Below, piece by piece: positions 1-11,900 of a stretch of 64,000 nucleotides of DNA. The stretch is from contig JAJEKV010000108.1 of NCBI GenBank assembly GCA_021234155.1, forward strand, positions 276,415 through 340,414. Direction: 5' to 3'. The DNA is from Isoetes taiwanensis. Lineage: Eukaryota > Streptophyta > Lycopodiopsida > Isoetales > Isoetaceae. The notes under the pieces are model-generated. The model was not told the DNA's origin. It saw only the letters and a program-made list of their open reading frames with translations, and ran no database searches. Within the stretch, counting starts at the first letter, position 1. Each line of letters opens with the position of its first letter. The translations under genes and the position numbers were made by a program.

Positions 1-600
1 GATCCCCACCTCGGGGATCACCATCGAGTATGAAGGTTTTTTTAACTTTTTTATTCCAAGGTTCTAAGGTCCCATGGTTTTAAATTTTTTCCGCCCCAGC
101 GGTGGTGATCGGGAGGGCGGGATCGCGCTTTGGTGATCCCCACCTCAGGGATCACCATCTCGGAGATGGGTTTTTTAACTTTTTTTATCCAAGGTTCTAA
201 GGTCCCATGGTTTTAAATTTTTTCCGTCCGAGATTGTGATCGGGAGGGCGGGATCACGTGTGGTGATCCCCACCTCGGGATCACCTTCGAGCCATGAGGT
301 TTTTTTAACTTTTTTTTATTCCAAGGTTCTAAGGTCCCATGGTCCCATATTTTTTTTCCCGTCCAGCATTTTGGTGATCGGGAGGGAGGGATCACGTGAT
401 GATGATCCCCACCTCAGGGATCACCTTGAGCGCATGAGGTTTTTAACTTTTTTATTCCAAGGTTCTAAGGTCCCATGGTCCCATATTTTTTCCGTCCATT
501 TGGTGATCCGGGAGGGGCGGGATCGCGTGATGATGATCCCCACCTCGGGATCACCATTATAATGGTTTGTCTTTTAATGGTCCCAAGGTCTTTTTTAATG
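1..600. repeat. GC-rich tandem repeat, ~130-bp unit, 4-5 copies
   Basis: Units of about 130 bp recur from base 1 to about 560. Each has a near-palindromic gatccccacctcgggatcacc block, a T-rich stretch, the words ccaaggttctaaggtcccatgg, then ggtgatcgggaggg. Starts are near 1, 135, 263, 403 and 533. The ORFs crossing it are artefacts of the repeat. A related ggtgatcgggagg motif reappears at 3640-4160, so the two blocks may be subterminal repeats of one element. Confidence 0.8.
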
Positions 601-633
601 GTTGTTTTATTGTTTGGCTCCCCAGGGATCCAG

Positions 634-745
634 GAGGTGTTCAAATTCCGGGATCCCGAGCTATTCAAGTTTCGGGATCGAGAGGTGTTCAAATTCAGAA
701 TCGAGAGGTGTTCAAATTCAGATCCCGGATGTGTTCAAAATTGAT
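634..745. repeat. short tandem repeat around gaggtgttcaaattc
   Basis: Four to five imperfect copies of a 28-33 bp unit with the core gaggtgttcaaattc, separated by gatcccg/gatcgag spacers. It directly follows the 130-bp array. Confidence 0.65.
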
Positions 746-760
746 CAAGGTTGAACCGGA

Positions 761-982
761 ATAGAAAAAGGAAAGCAAGTTCCCAATTCAATTAACCCGA
801 AAAAGCGCCATATTTAGAAACATAGCGGTGTATTTACATGTTTTACAAGGAACAACATTTTTTTGTTTTGGGAGACTTGGATCATGGACCATTCAGCATC
901 AGCAGGGTCCGCGGCCCGTCTTGGTGGATTTGCTACCCTCGGGCAAGTAGAAGGTTGATTTTCACTGTATTTACCACGATCC
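761..982. other. no gene seen
   Basis: Short stretch between the repeats and the stop of the Ulp1-like remnant. The frame at 814-1011 on the minus strand overlaps that gene's last exon in another frame and is not supported. Confidence 0.5.
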
Positions 983-2250
983 TTAACCTGCGGCATCACC
1001 AAGAAGCACATTTCTCAAATTGTCCATGTCTTCTTTGGCAAACCGGTCCGGTTGATCACCATCGAAGAAAGTAGATTATAAATGAACATTACATAAATTT
1101 GCTAACCCAAAAGACATAAGATAAGACAATGATAACTCACATTTGTCTCCTTGTTGTAGACTTCCACGATGAATTTCAGCATACAACCAATGACATAGAT
1201 GCCACAATCACGGTTGTTGTCTCTTTAGCGTGGAGCTTCCATCAACATAAGCGGTGCATTATGCAATGCTGATGCCCTCGTGCCTCCACCTCTTAAATAC
1301 ATCACTTAAAAACACGCAAGTCAAGGCATTAGAAGATAGGCATGAATGTATAGTTAGCAAATGTTACACTCACAAAGTGATAAGCCCGCGTATTATTGGA
1401 GCATGGAGGGATGAGAAGAATCGAAATGCAATATGCATGGGCAAGGCTTATTGAGTTTCGGCATGCCAAAGGATCAGCCACCAAAATGAAGCAGGGCTCA
1501 ATGGCCCTTTGCAAAGGACAAAGCCGCAATCAATTCCAAACAGAACTAGAAATGCAACAAAAATTCCACTTTCCAAACCCAATTTACCTTGCATTAACCG
1601 GTATGTAGTAGAAGCTGCGCATATTGGATTTTCCACACGGCCTTACCAAAAGGGGATCAGGAATTAGCTTGATATAAACTGCTTTCGTAGGCACCACCAC
1701 CGAGGCTGGTTTGGTACCATTTAGGACAGGCCAAAAAGCGGCCGGGGTGGAGGAGAACATGGTGACATCGTTTATGGAAGTGAATTGAGTGTGCAAGCAC
1801 CAAAACGAACTTAGATTCTGGTGAAAAAATAGATCCTATATGAGGTACACACTTACGGTAAATCGCCCTAAGCGATCGGCATCGATCTCGAATCCTCGGA
1901 ACCATGGGCACCGCCTTGATGGAGAATTTGGCAACCGACGACTCACGAGATATGGAATTCCCACGGTTCGGTTGATTTGCTTTGCCCACTTCAAGAGGAC
2001 TCTCGACCACAATTGGATAATTTAAAGACAAATTGAACGCCAAAGCTCCCTTCGATCCCTACGTCATAGGATAATACATTCTCAAAGAATAAGGGTTCGG
2101 CGTATACAAATAAAACAATTTGATCTTCTTTGGGGGGAGCCAATTCATCTTGGATGCATGCTCTTCTTCGTTTTCTTGCTCCTTGTCCTCTTCTTCGTGA
2201 ATAATATGGTTCGGGGCCATCCCGAAAGCAAAATCCCTCTTACTGGCCCT
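983..2250 (-). pseudogene. Ulp1-like (C48) cysteine protease remnant, transposon type
   Basis: Read on the minus strand, an exon-like stretch at about 1141-1230 encodes RDNNRDCGIYVIGCMLKF. This is the DCG catalytic-Cys neighbourhood of Ulp1/SENP-like proteases, and it is followed by a good donor (gtgagt). A terminal block at about 983-1075 encodes FDGDQPDRFAKEDMDNLR and ends at a TAA. That matches the tail style of Ulp1-like genes carried by plant MULE and CACTA elements. Upstream coding-like blocks lie at 1600-1822 and 1830-2130, with donors gtaagg near 1645 and gtaagt near 1855. An acidic linker (EEEDKEQENEEE) lies near 2170-2200. Frames change between blocks and I cannot join them into one model, so I call it a remnant. 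Ulp1-like enzymes cleave SUMO from proteins; any activity here is unlikely. Flanking GC-rich repeats fit a transposon cargo gene. Confidence 0.5.
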
Positions 2251-3600
2251 GCTTGCATCGGCTTCCTAGGGGCACACTGCTAGGCAGGGGTAATAGAACT
2301 CGGGTTTTGGGAGGAGGGGAAGTAAATTCAAGGGTCCTTGCGAGCCTCTAACTCTTTGCTCACATCGTCATCATCAATTTGGTATTTTGCTTTCGAGCTC
2401 GATTCACCAAACAATTCCTTGTGCGGTAAATTGCCATACAGCCCCCGATCCTTTTTTATCTCCGGGATATGCTCTTCCACGCATTTCAAGTTCTTGGGCC
2501 TCCTTTTTCGCGAGACTGATTAATGAACTGAACTGTCCTAGGCCCGTTTCATCGAGAAGGCCGAGCTTCGATTTGGTCATCATCGCCATACGTTCATTTC
2601 TTTGCCCTTGCCCTTTGGAGTTTCTGGTGAGATTGTGGCTGAATTTGAAATCTGGATCAAGAGACCTCTCAGCGTCTCGATCTTCCCATAGTCTCTTACC
2701 ACGACCTCGACTTTATTTTTGGGAATTTACCCCTTGGTGCATCACGGAACCACGAAATTTTCATATATTGCATGCATCAGGAACTTTTGTGATTCTCCAA
2801 TTCAACCTTCACGCTAAATGTTTTGGGCGGTCGCCCTTGGCAAAACCATCTTCTCACGAATCGATCATACCTGTAATCTTTCAATTCCTCATTTGGATTT
2901 ACATTTGAAGCATTCTACATTATTTTGAAGGCCTCCTCGCATCCCCATTTGCCCTTTGTGGCACCAAGTTCTCCATTTTTGATCCCCAAATTTTGCCTCC
3001 TCCTCCCCAGCGGCCAGATCCATAGAACCCTCTAAGGTGGGAAACCTTCTTTGTGAAACCCCTTTGGCTCGGCCTCGCCCTTAATTTCTTTACGTTGGGA
3101 TTGAACCTCGTAGCCGGATCAACCTCTTTCAAGCAATCAGGCATCTTCGGTAGAGTTTTCTTCTAATGCACCATTCGGTTCTCGTTAATAGGCGTGTTTA
3201 AGGCGATTTCGGGTTAATCGACTCCTCCATCTAAAAAAAAGCGTGAAGGCTTAAAATAAGCTTTGAAAAAAAAAGCGAGTTCGATGGCGCCGCTCTCGTT
3301 TATTACCTTAAACTAATGGTAGGAGTCAAGCAATGGCCGGCACTTGGTCGGCGACAAAATGGCCCTTTTCCGCTCGGGCCGGTTCCGGAAAGGGCAAAGG
3401 ATCTTGGCGCGACAAATGTCCGGACTTAGCCATGGGGGAATGAATTCCCTTCCTCGGGATCCCCCTCCCGTCCCGTGGCGTCTCCCTAGTCGTCAGCGTC
3501 ACGGAAAGTTCGCGATTTCAGCCCCCTCCGGGAATCACGTTCATTGGGACGGCGTATGGTGTTTAATCGATTATTTAATCCCGTCATTCAAGCGAGGGAG
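2251..3600. other. no confident gene; possible 5' part of the Ulp1-bearing element
   Basis: Several medium frames occur on both strands, including 2387-2908 plus and 2920-3144 minus. None shows a recognisable motif or splice-supported continuity. The minus strand looks weakly coding, so this may be the decayed 5' portion of the protease gene. Short A-runs occur at 3232-3275. Confidence 0.4.
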
Positions 3601-4180
3601 CCCCGATGTGTGTCCACGTGGGCCTTCCGATATATCAGCGTCGTGTGGTGATCGGGAGGAGGGAATCACACCACATATCGAACTTGGGGCGGCATGGTCC
3701 CACGGCCGGTGTGGTGATCCCGGCCAGGGATACTTGGTGATATCGGACCATACCTCCAATATCGTCGTGTGGTGATCGGGAGGAGGAATCACACGAATGC
3801 TCATATGGCCAGGCGGCATAGTCCGGCCGCAGTGGTAATCCAGGCGGGGATACTGGCCCGTCTCGGACCTTGCCGTCTCGGCCACAGTGAAGTAATCCGG
3901 GCCGATATCGACCGCCGTCATCGGACCCCGATATCAGCCGTCATCGGATCCGAGGAAGAGGAATCGACCACCTCAGTCCTCGATAATCCCGAGGAGGGAA
4001 TCTCCCAATGCACGACCCCGGTGCCGTTATGTAAACCGATGTGATCGCCGGCCATCCGTGATCGGGTAGGGATCTCCATGAGGCCGGATCTCGGGATCCC
4101 GATGCACGTTATCGTCCACGGCTTGGGATCGGGGTAGGGATCACAAGATGGTGATCCCGGGGCGGGGGAACACCACGGGC
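3600..4180. repeat. GC-rich degenerate repeats with ggtgatcgggagg motif
   Basis: The phrase tggtgatcgggaggaggaatcacac occurs near 3646 and, slightly altered, near 3769. Related gatccc/ggatca blocks continue to about 4160. It resembles the 1-600 array in motif and GC bias but is more degenerate. The open frames here reflect GC richness and are not supported as genes. Confidence 0.6.
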
Positions 4181-5040
4181 GACGGCCCAATCGTCGGCGT
4201 GGGCGGTGGCCATTTTGCACGCCTCGCGTGTGTCGATGCGGTGAAATGGGGGTCCTGAAGAAACGGATTCCGTCGAGCCCTGGTGGTGATACCGGAGGCT
4301 GGTATTTTTTCCTTCGGGATCCCCGAAACCAGGGTAAGACTATCCTTAGCCACATCCTCTAGCTTATTGTATCTGTTGGCACATTGGATAAAGACTTTGG
4401 GCACACCTTTTAAGAATGGCAACTCAAGTTAGTTTTGGGTGCAACGTGGATAGCCTTAGAATGCTCACCAACCTCGGATAGGTATTTGTATAGAAGTGCT
4501 AAAAATGACATAAAATATAGATTTCTTGCACTTTCCAAATGCATCAATGGTGTTCTGGCAACCCTATTGATGCATTAGCATCTTGTTACAAGTTGGGTGA
4601 GATTGTCTGTATTGAATAGGACAGGCAACAAGTAAGCGACAAATCGACACGCAAAATCCCGAACTGCCAGTCGTTTTGGGGCCTTGGCCTATCTGCAAAT
4701 CTTGACTGAAAGAACATGGCCAGCCATCCTGCCCTTTGATTTCTTAAGGGTATCCCTTATCTGGATGGTCGAAGCCATTTGGCTATGGCACCCATTTCCA
4801 AAACAGTCCCTTCACAGGTACGATACGGTAGCTCCTTTTCTTTCAAACTATAAGTTTTTCTTATTTTCTATATCTCAGAAAGCTGCTCACAATGATGAAT
4901 CGGCTCAGAACGTTTCTTCTAAATGGAAAACTTTAAAATGGTAGAGTTTCAAGCCTAATTAGCTGCTGACCGTTATATATCATACATTGAATATATTATC
5001 TGAAGTTGAGTTTCATGTTGTCTTCAGATTACATGTTGCC
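4181..5040. other. no recognisable gene
   Basis: A minus-strand frame at 4141-4422 and a plus-strand frame at 4684-4944 are open but match nothing I recognise. The latter lies just before the receptor-kinase remnant and could be decayed ectodomain sequence, though no lectin or PAN motif is visible. Confidence 0.4.
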
Positions 5041-6367
5041 ATAAATCTCCAGCCACAGCTCCTATGGCTATTGCAGAGTCTCAGGTACATTTCTTCTTCC
5101 CTTTAAATTCATCAAAACAAATTGGCCAAATTAAAAGTTTAGGTTTCCCCTATGCAGAAAAATGGCATGGCTTTTGGTGGATTCATTGGTGTTGTATACA
5201 TCTCAATCATGGCTGGGCTGCATATAAACAAGAGTGAGACAAAGAAAATTAAAAAAAGCATTAGAGAGGCCATTCCTGATTATGAACCAGAACACTACAC
5301 CTTTAAGAGGCTCAAGGCCATCACAAAAACTTTAACAGAAAACTTGAAGATGGTGCTGTTTTATGAGGGTGTGCTAAATAATGGTAAAAGGTATCTGTGA
5401 AAACTTTGTAGACAAGACATCCATACAAAGGGAGAAAAGGAATTTAAAGCGAGGGGTGAGTACTATGGCTCAAATACGTCACATGAATATAGTGCCATTG
5501 AAGGGCTACCGCGTGGATGGTTCATACCCGCTATTGTCTATGATTTCATGCCTAATGGTTCTCTTGAGAGATGGCTCTTGGAGCTCTGGAGGCAAATATA
5601 ACCTTCTGGATTGGTCCAGAAGATATAGCATTGCAATTGGAACAGCTCGTGGACTGTCATACTTGCATGAAGAATGCACAGAACAAATCATTCATCTTGA
5701 TCTCAAAGCCAGAAAACATTCTACTTGATGAAAATTTCTTGCCCAAGGTGAGTCTTCATAGATTTGATTATAAATAGAAAAAGAACTTTTAGAAGTAACT
5801 TAGGACGTGATAGTAATTGTGAGATGTGATATCCCTTTGTAACTAGGATAAATATGATACAAAATGGCTGCTGTTATCCATGTCTGCTGCAGATTTCAGG
5901 CTTTGGAATATCAAAGCTGCTGAATAGGAGGAAAAAGCAGGATCCTTGCAACTACTAGAGGAAAACCAGGATATCTGGCACCAGAGTTGATTCATGCTTC
6001 ATCAGTGACATGCAAAGGCTGGCGTGTACAGTTTTGGTATGGTCTTGTTGGAGCTAATTTGTGGGAGGGGAAGTATAGATCTGGCAAGGGATCAGAGCAG
6101 TGGTACCTACCATCATGGGGCTGTTAGAATGGTTGAGGAGGAAAAATTGTTTTGAAATGGTTGATCCGCGTCTTCGAGAGGAAGTTGAGTTCTTTTTTTG
6201 AAGATCAAGTAAAAAGAGCAATCAGAGTTGCACTGTCCTGCATCCAAGCAGATCCTACTGAGCGTCCTTATATGAGTACTGTTGTTCAGATGCTGACAGG
6301 AATTGTGGAGCCTAAAGATTCCACATTTCAAGAAATCAGTTCCTGTGAAAAGACCACCCAGAAGTAA
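5040..6367 (+). pseudogene. SD2-5-like receptor-like kinase remnant
   Basis: Pieces of one plant receptor kinase lie in order on the plus strand in different frames. An exon after the acceptor at 5153 has a membrane segment (MAFGGFIGVVYISIMAGL) and a juxtamembrane stretch ending in EPEHYTFKRLKAIT. Next come the start of the kinase N-lobe (YEGVLNNGKR), VSTMAQIRHMNIVPLKGY, YDFMPNGSLERW, LDWSRRYSIAIGTARGLSYL and HLDLK-PENILLDENFLPK, followed by a donor at 5749. A second exon from about 5894 has GKPGYLAPE, and the C-lobe ends in ALSCIQADPTERPYMSTVVQ (6218-6290). This order and wording match G-type lectin receptor kinases of the SD2-5 kind. At least four frame changes interrupt it. The glycine loop is incomplete, and the DFG position reads GFG (ISGFGISK). 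It is broken and probably non-functional. Confidence 0.8.
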
Positions 6368-6900
6368 CAAACCTGGGGACTCAACAAATGCAGCTAGACC
6401 ACCAGCCAAGCTTCAGGGTACATAATTTTACCAGGTAAACAATTACACTTTCAAGTAATGCTTTTGTTATTTAAACGTAATTAGATCAGAAATTACAGCA
6501 GATCATCGGACATCTACTTTCAGAAATGGAAGGTTCTAGACTTTCAGAGGGGTGGAGATGAGAGCAACAGCTTGAGAATTTTTAGTTCTCTTTCACCAGG
6601 TTCTACAATAAGACTCTACCTATGGTACGTTAAAGGCACTATATGTATTCCATCCTGGCCCCTCGAAGATGAGATTGAAAACAAACCCTCACAAGAACCA
6701 AAGATTTTAAAATAACTGTTGAAGATTAGATTTTGAAGTAGTGCCTCCTCTACACTTGAAATGTAAAATATCTAGACTAGGCTGATATGAAATTCTGATT
6801 AATATCACATCAAGCTTCTAATCACATTATTAACAGAGACCAAGGGAACTAGATAGGGCCGTCTACTACACATCCTAGAGGAAACTAGTGTATATTGTTG
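6368..6900. other. no gene seen; downstream flank of the kinase remnant
   Basis: AT-rich sequence without splice-supported coding stretches. It probably includes the former 3' end of the kinase gene. Confidence 0.4.
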
Positions 6901-7282
6901 AACAGAGTATCGGAATGCAACACAATTCAAATCAATGCTCAAGCAAAGACCAAAAGGATGCTGAGGTTCCTTATCTTATTCAGTTATCAAGTTCTACATG
7001 ATGCCAACTTCAATGCAATGTTTTGTTTGTTTCTCGTATAAGAACCATGACAACACAAAATAGACAAAAATACAAAAGCATCTCAATCTGTAGGTTTAGG
7101 TTCTTGAGGATGGACATCATAGACTATCATGAATTATTTATTTAGCATTACATGCATTCCACCCTTCTAGAGCTTCTTATTCACCTTCTGTCTGTCTTTA
7201 TATAATCTTAAACCTTTGGTGTCAAAGATTCATGGGCTAATCGCCCCAGCCATCTAGCCATCTGATAAAAAAAAAAAAACTG
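6900..7282 (+). mobile_element. retroposon 3' end with A-tail (LINE-like)
   Basis: The phrase gggctaatcgccccagccat, a small hairpin, lies just before a run of 12 A's at 7266-7278. A short palindrome followed by an A-tail is usual at the 3' end of plant L1 elements. No coding part is visible upstream, so this would be a 5'-truncated copy. The left border is a guess. Confidence 0.35.
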
Positions 7283-7423
7283 TTATAGCAAAGGACTCCT
7301 TCTAGCAGAAGATTATGGTGATAACCATGGAGCCTGCATCAAATCCTGCTAATTTTTTGCCACAAATCCTGTCGCTGATCCTGCTGCTGGATTGTAGATA
7401 ATCTTCTCCCGCAAAGATTTAAA

Positions 7424-7509
7424 GGGGTCAACCCTCTCCTCTAGCAGGTTACACGAGGCCTCGAGGGTTATTGTGCATAACCTGTTCGAGGAGAGTGTTA
7501 ACCACCCCC
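7424..7509. repeat. foldback hairpin, family 1
   Basis: The arm ggtcaaccctctcctctagc (from about 7427) pairs with gaggagagtgttaacc (to about 7503), and gcaggtta pairs with taacctg inside. The loop is roughly 20 bp. A relative of this hairpin lies at 25239-25336. Confidence 0.65.
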
Positions 7510-7582
7510 TCTTGAGGTGATGGCTTCCATTGTTGAATCAACAGTAATCATAAATTCTTTGATCTATGGAAGGAGTAATTTC

Positions 7583-7639
7583 CGCGAGCTCGAATTTTCC
7601 CCTTTTATTTCCCCTGAAAGGGGAAATTTCGAGCTCGCC
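7583..7639. repeat. 22-bp inverted repeat with short loop
   Basis: The left arm gcgagctcgaattttcccc (from 7584) and the right arm ggggaaatttcgagctcgc (to about 7638) are near-perfect inverted copies around a loop of about 10 bp. The open frame at 7517-7801 runs straight through this hairpin and is not a convincing gene. Confidence 0.7.
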
Positions 7640-8823
7640 GAAATTCACCGACGAAAAAAAAGGGAACCTGAAATTTTGTCTTTTTCTTACTTTCTGGCAT
7701 TTCTTCGACGGGAATATTGGCGGCGCCGGTTAGAAGGGGATGGCAGGGGCCGACGGAGGAGGGGACAACAAGGTTTGAATCGACTGTGTTTTTCTACTTG
7801 AAGAAACCTGTTGTTTGACCTGTAATTTCAGGGTCCCTTTTTTTTCGATTTATTATTATTCTTTGACTTTCTAGTATTCCTTTAAAAGTCTTGGGAGGCG
7901 GCATATTTGTCAAATTTAAATATATAAGAATTTGTCGCGGCGGCAGTCACCGCCGCTATGTCGTTTGGAATAGGCAGTAATTATGTGAGTACGATATTTA
8001 CAATAGAAAAGTAGTTGATGTACATGCTTAGCAGCGGTTTATGACGATTTTAAGCTAGCTATTTTGTCCAGTAAAGTTTTGCATTCAGTCGACCAATCCA
8101 TAGGATTGGTTCCTTGAATTACGATCTTTTGCTTTTTTCTGTTCATGTGCTCAGTTTGTATGACGATCATATGAAACACCTGAAGAATCCACAATGGTCT
8201 CTGTATCTTTGTTTGAAACACTGATTGATCTGTGCTTTGGATGATAGGGAATTGGTCCGCTTTGGAGGATAGACAATTGGTCAGCAGTGTGGCCAAATAT
8301 TTTTTTTTGCTTGTTCTTTAAAAAGGGAAGCCCAGGTCTTTCCAGTTGAGTCTGTTAATTTTGCTTGGACAACGTATCTGGAAATATTGTAGCGAAAGAA
8401 ATGGTGTCAAATAGTATAAGCAAATGCATGCAATGATTTTGTTTAGTAATGTGTACCTTTTAGATGTCTCAGTGTTCATGTGGCATGCCTTGCACCAGAA
8501 ATAGGCCATTTTTTGTTGTCTTTTTGTTGCATGAACTGCAAGCCTGGTACCATATATTTTGGTCCGGCTTGATGTAGCTTATGCAAGCTTGCACATTGAG
8601 TTTATAGGCTTGAGAGGAGAGAAGGAAAGGAATAAGTATGTTTATGGGGGGGAATGCAAAATGAATGTATGAGTGTATAGTTATGGAGGAGAGTATCTTA
8701 TCGTTGTCTGTTGAGAGGTGGTTAATATACGATAGGAATGCCTACATATGATGAATGGATGTGGAGGTTGAGCTCAAGTGGCGGTCTGGGAGTTTAGCTC
8801 CAACGGACGCGTATGTCGCCTGG
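7640..8823. other. no recognisable gene; one small GC palindrome
   Basis: A palindrome gcggcggcagtcaccgccgc lies near 7937-7957. Minus-strand frames at 8039-8296 and 8318-8509 have no recognisable domain. The rest is AT-rich. Confidence 0.4.
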
Positions 8824-9642
8824 TTTTTTTTTTCCTTGAAAGTAAGAGTTGGTTTTGTCACTAATTATAAAACTTCAAGTACAAAGCAAAATTCATGCTT
8901 TTGATATGAAAGCATGCTAGAAGAGATAGCAATTTAAAGCCAATACAGAGCCTCATAGCATAACAGTACTATGATCCCTTAGTAATATCCAAAAATCGAT
9001 GAAATGAAGAGAAGATTTAAGCCTTGAATCTTGAAGACCTTAAACATACTGGATCACGTCAAAATGAGAAGGAACTGATGTCCGATAGTAGACTGTCACC
9101 TTAACTCTGAATTCCTGTCCACGGGTAAACAAACCAGAATAGTGAATCTAGACAAAAGTTTAGATAAGAGCACAAGGTGGATGATAATCTGGAGTGGAAG
9201 ACAGAAGGAGTGCACAGAAAGATGGAAGGTTTATGGTTCAGCAAAGGAAATGGAATTGAAGTAGGCATTAAATGCATCAGTTGTTCCAAAGGTATAGGAC
9301 TTAGCAGGCCAACTGTTATTATAGAATAAGCGAAATTTGTCCTTATTCCCCAAGAGAATCAATAGTGATCCATACATATTTGCAAGCTGCTTATGGTTGT
9401 AGTACATGGATCTGTATCTAAATGTCTGAAGTTATTGTTCACCAGAAAAGACCATAAGCAATGGATCTGAACAACCTCTCTGCAAAAGATAGCAGCCCAT
9501 AGGTCCTCACTATCCTTCTGGTACTATAGGTGGCCTATCCTATAAAAAATTACTCCGATTATTCTCAAAGATCGGATCCTTTGGTGAGTGGCAGAAAGGA
9601 GAGTAGTCATCAAACTTGTTCTTCCCTGTTCCACGTAGAAAC

Positions 9643-10605
9643 TCAAGATATTCTAGGATCATCAGAAAAAAGAATATTAGAATCTACTACATTCAAATTT
9701 GAAGCAAATAAATTAAAATAACCCTTATATTCTCCATAAGAATCCCACTTCCTGTCATAGTTAGTGCCATATCTTTTTTCATGAGCAGTAGCAAGAGTTT
9801 CAAAGTCAAATTGAAAATGAAGTTTAATCCAAAATAGAAAGCCTCTTATTCCCATACAAAACACGATTCCTTGATTTCCAGATATTCCAAAGAGCAGAAT
9901 GAACTATGGTATTAATAAATTTGTCATCAGATTGAAGAAAGGATAAAAGATCTTGATTATGAGAAATTCCAAACTTACTAGAAAACCAAGACCAAATCCC
10001 ATTTAACTTATTACAGAAAAAGATATGACTCATATTTTCATCATTACCACTATTAGAGTTTCTTTTCAATGAAGAATATAGTCAAACTTCCATTAGCAAT
10101 GGGCCAAATAAAGTAAGAGATCTTGAGGGGACAGTAGGAATTCCAAACATTAAAAAATAAGGCCCTGAGCTGATCAGAATTGATTGACCATTTTGTCACG
10201 GCTTTACACTCTCCACCATTAGCAGAAAGAGCATTATACATTTTTAACTTTGTAATCCACTTTACCATTAATAGTCCAATCTCCTTTCCCTAGATTTGGA
10301 GATAGATTGCACAGAAAGTTTTTAATATGAATGAAGATTTTTTTATCAGAGGAAGTTCCCTTGATGAGCTCTTTCAACCTAGTCCAAGAGATGATCCTAT
10401 CCCTTACGAAAAGATCTTTGATATAAATGAGACCTGCATCAGACCATTTTTTGCAAATCCTTGGGTGTCGAATAGCTAGCATAGTAGAATTATGATATGC
10501 AAGAATTGGATTCCAAAAAATAGGCAAATCACCATGAAGTTTGTCTCTAGAGATAAAATCAAAGCTTGATGAAAAAGAATTCCAAGCTTTAATTAAATTG
10601 CACAT
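9643..10605 (-). pseudogene. LINE ORF2 C-terminal region (zf-RVT-like)
   Basis: Three minus-strand frames in series cover this part. The key match is DENMSHIFFCNKLNGIWSWF followed by a segment ending WNIWKSRNRVLYGN. These are the zf-RVT-like and terminal segments that follow the reverse transcriptase in plant L1 ORF2 proteins, where the usual wording is HLFFxCPxxxxIW and WxIWKxRN. The pieces are split by frameshifts at about 10060 and 10250. The first Cys pair of the finger is not clear. It is part of the same ORF2 as the RT block upstream. Confidence 0.75.
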
Positions 10606-11040
10606 CAGAGGAGAGATATTAGTGGCAAGTTTTATGTGAATGAAGGCAGAGTGACAAAGTAGATCCGAATAGATGGATGACCATAAGGATGGCTTTTATT
10701 GATCCTTAATCGATAAACTTTGTGAGACGATTGCCATGAATGGCCTTCCAAATAAACTTAGCTGCTAAGGATTGAGCTTGAAGGAATAAATTCTTGCAGC
10801 CAAGACCCCCTAAATTCTTAGATTTACAAAGAGCCCCAATTGACTAGATGATTACCTCCAGTTCAAGATAGATAAGCTTAGGAACAACAACTAAAGCAGT
10901 GGAGAAATAAACATGAGAGCTTGCTAAGACAACATTTGCAATAATAGTTCTACCAGCAAGGGAAAGAGAAGTCCTGTAATTGTTCAGCTTCTTCTTGATT
11001 TTAGAAAGATTAGGATCCCAAAGACCTTTGAGACTGTGAT

Positions 11041-11900
11041 TCAGAGACAGAGGCATACCCAACAATTTAGTGGCTTGCCCAGTAGAAAGAACTTTTGTTG
11101 AGAAGTATCCCCGACAATCAAACTTTTATCAATGTTAAGCTGGATACCAGAAGCAGCTGAGAATTGCTTAAGAGTTTTCAGAAAGAATTCAATATTTAAA
11201 ATATCAGCATCAAGAATAGAGAAAGAGTCATCAGCATATTGAAGAATACTAAGAGATTCATCAGATTCAGAAAGCTTAAGACCCTTAATAAGATCAAGAT
11301 TCTGATAATGAGAAATAGCTTTGGTAAGCAACTCAGCCGCCACAAGAAAAAGATAAGGAGCAAGAGGACAACCTTGTCTAACACCACATGTAAGAGGAAA
11401 GAAGCCAGATGAGCACCATTAATAAGAACAACAGAATTGGATCTAGAATTAAGGCCAAAGATGGTTTGGGAAGAAAGCCAAGTTTGGACATAGCAAAGTC
11501 AAGAAATTTCCATCTAACCGAGTCAAAAGCACGCTTAAAATCCAGCTTAAGAAGAACACAATTCTGTTTGGAGATCCTATTCCAATGCAGACCCTCCATA
11601 GCAGCTACATAGTTATCAAGAATAAATCTCTTTGGAAGGAAAGCAGATTGATTAAGGCTGATATTCTTCTAAAGATAATTTTTGATCCTGGAAGCAATGA
11701 TCTTGGCACAAAGCTTATAAGTAGTGATAGTAAGAGAGATAGGTCTCCAATCTTGAAGCTTGGTAGGATGATCAATCTTTGGGATTAAGGATATGAAGCC
11801 ACTAAAGATAGAAGGATGCAGATGCTCAGCATTCTAGAAAGCTTGCACAAGAGAAGTAAGATCATTTTTTAGAATATCCCAGAACTTAATATCTCCTCTC
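11041..11900 (-). pseudogene. LINE ORF2 reverse transcriptase domain (broken)
   Basis: Reading downward on the minus strand: FISLIPKIDHPTKLQDW (near 11790), LLKLDFKRAFDSVRWKFLD (near 11540), a CGVRQGCPL-like segment near 11390, and SILQYADDSFSILDAD (near 11240). The last contains the YADD catalytic motif of non-LTR reverse transcriptases. The enzyme primes reverse transcription at a nicked target. Frameshifts near 11390 and 11600 break it. A close relative of this RT is present at 63302-63789. Confidence 0.88.

Noticed and set aside
1-760. CRISPR-like array
   Set aside because: The sequence is plant nuclear, the units are about 130 bp and contiguous, and there are no unique spacers of even length.
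3344-4355. Long GC-rich frames on both strands
   Set aside because: They fall in the degenerate GC-rich repeats, mirror each other on opposite strands and show no protein motif.
7517-7801. 95-codon plus-strand frame as a small gene
   Set aside because: It runs through a perfect hairpin, has no recognisable domain, and has no clear promoter or splice support.
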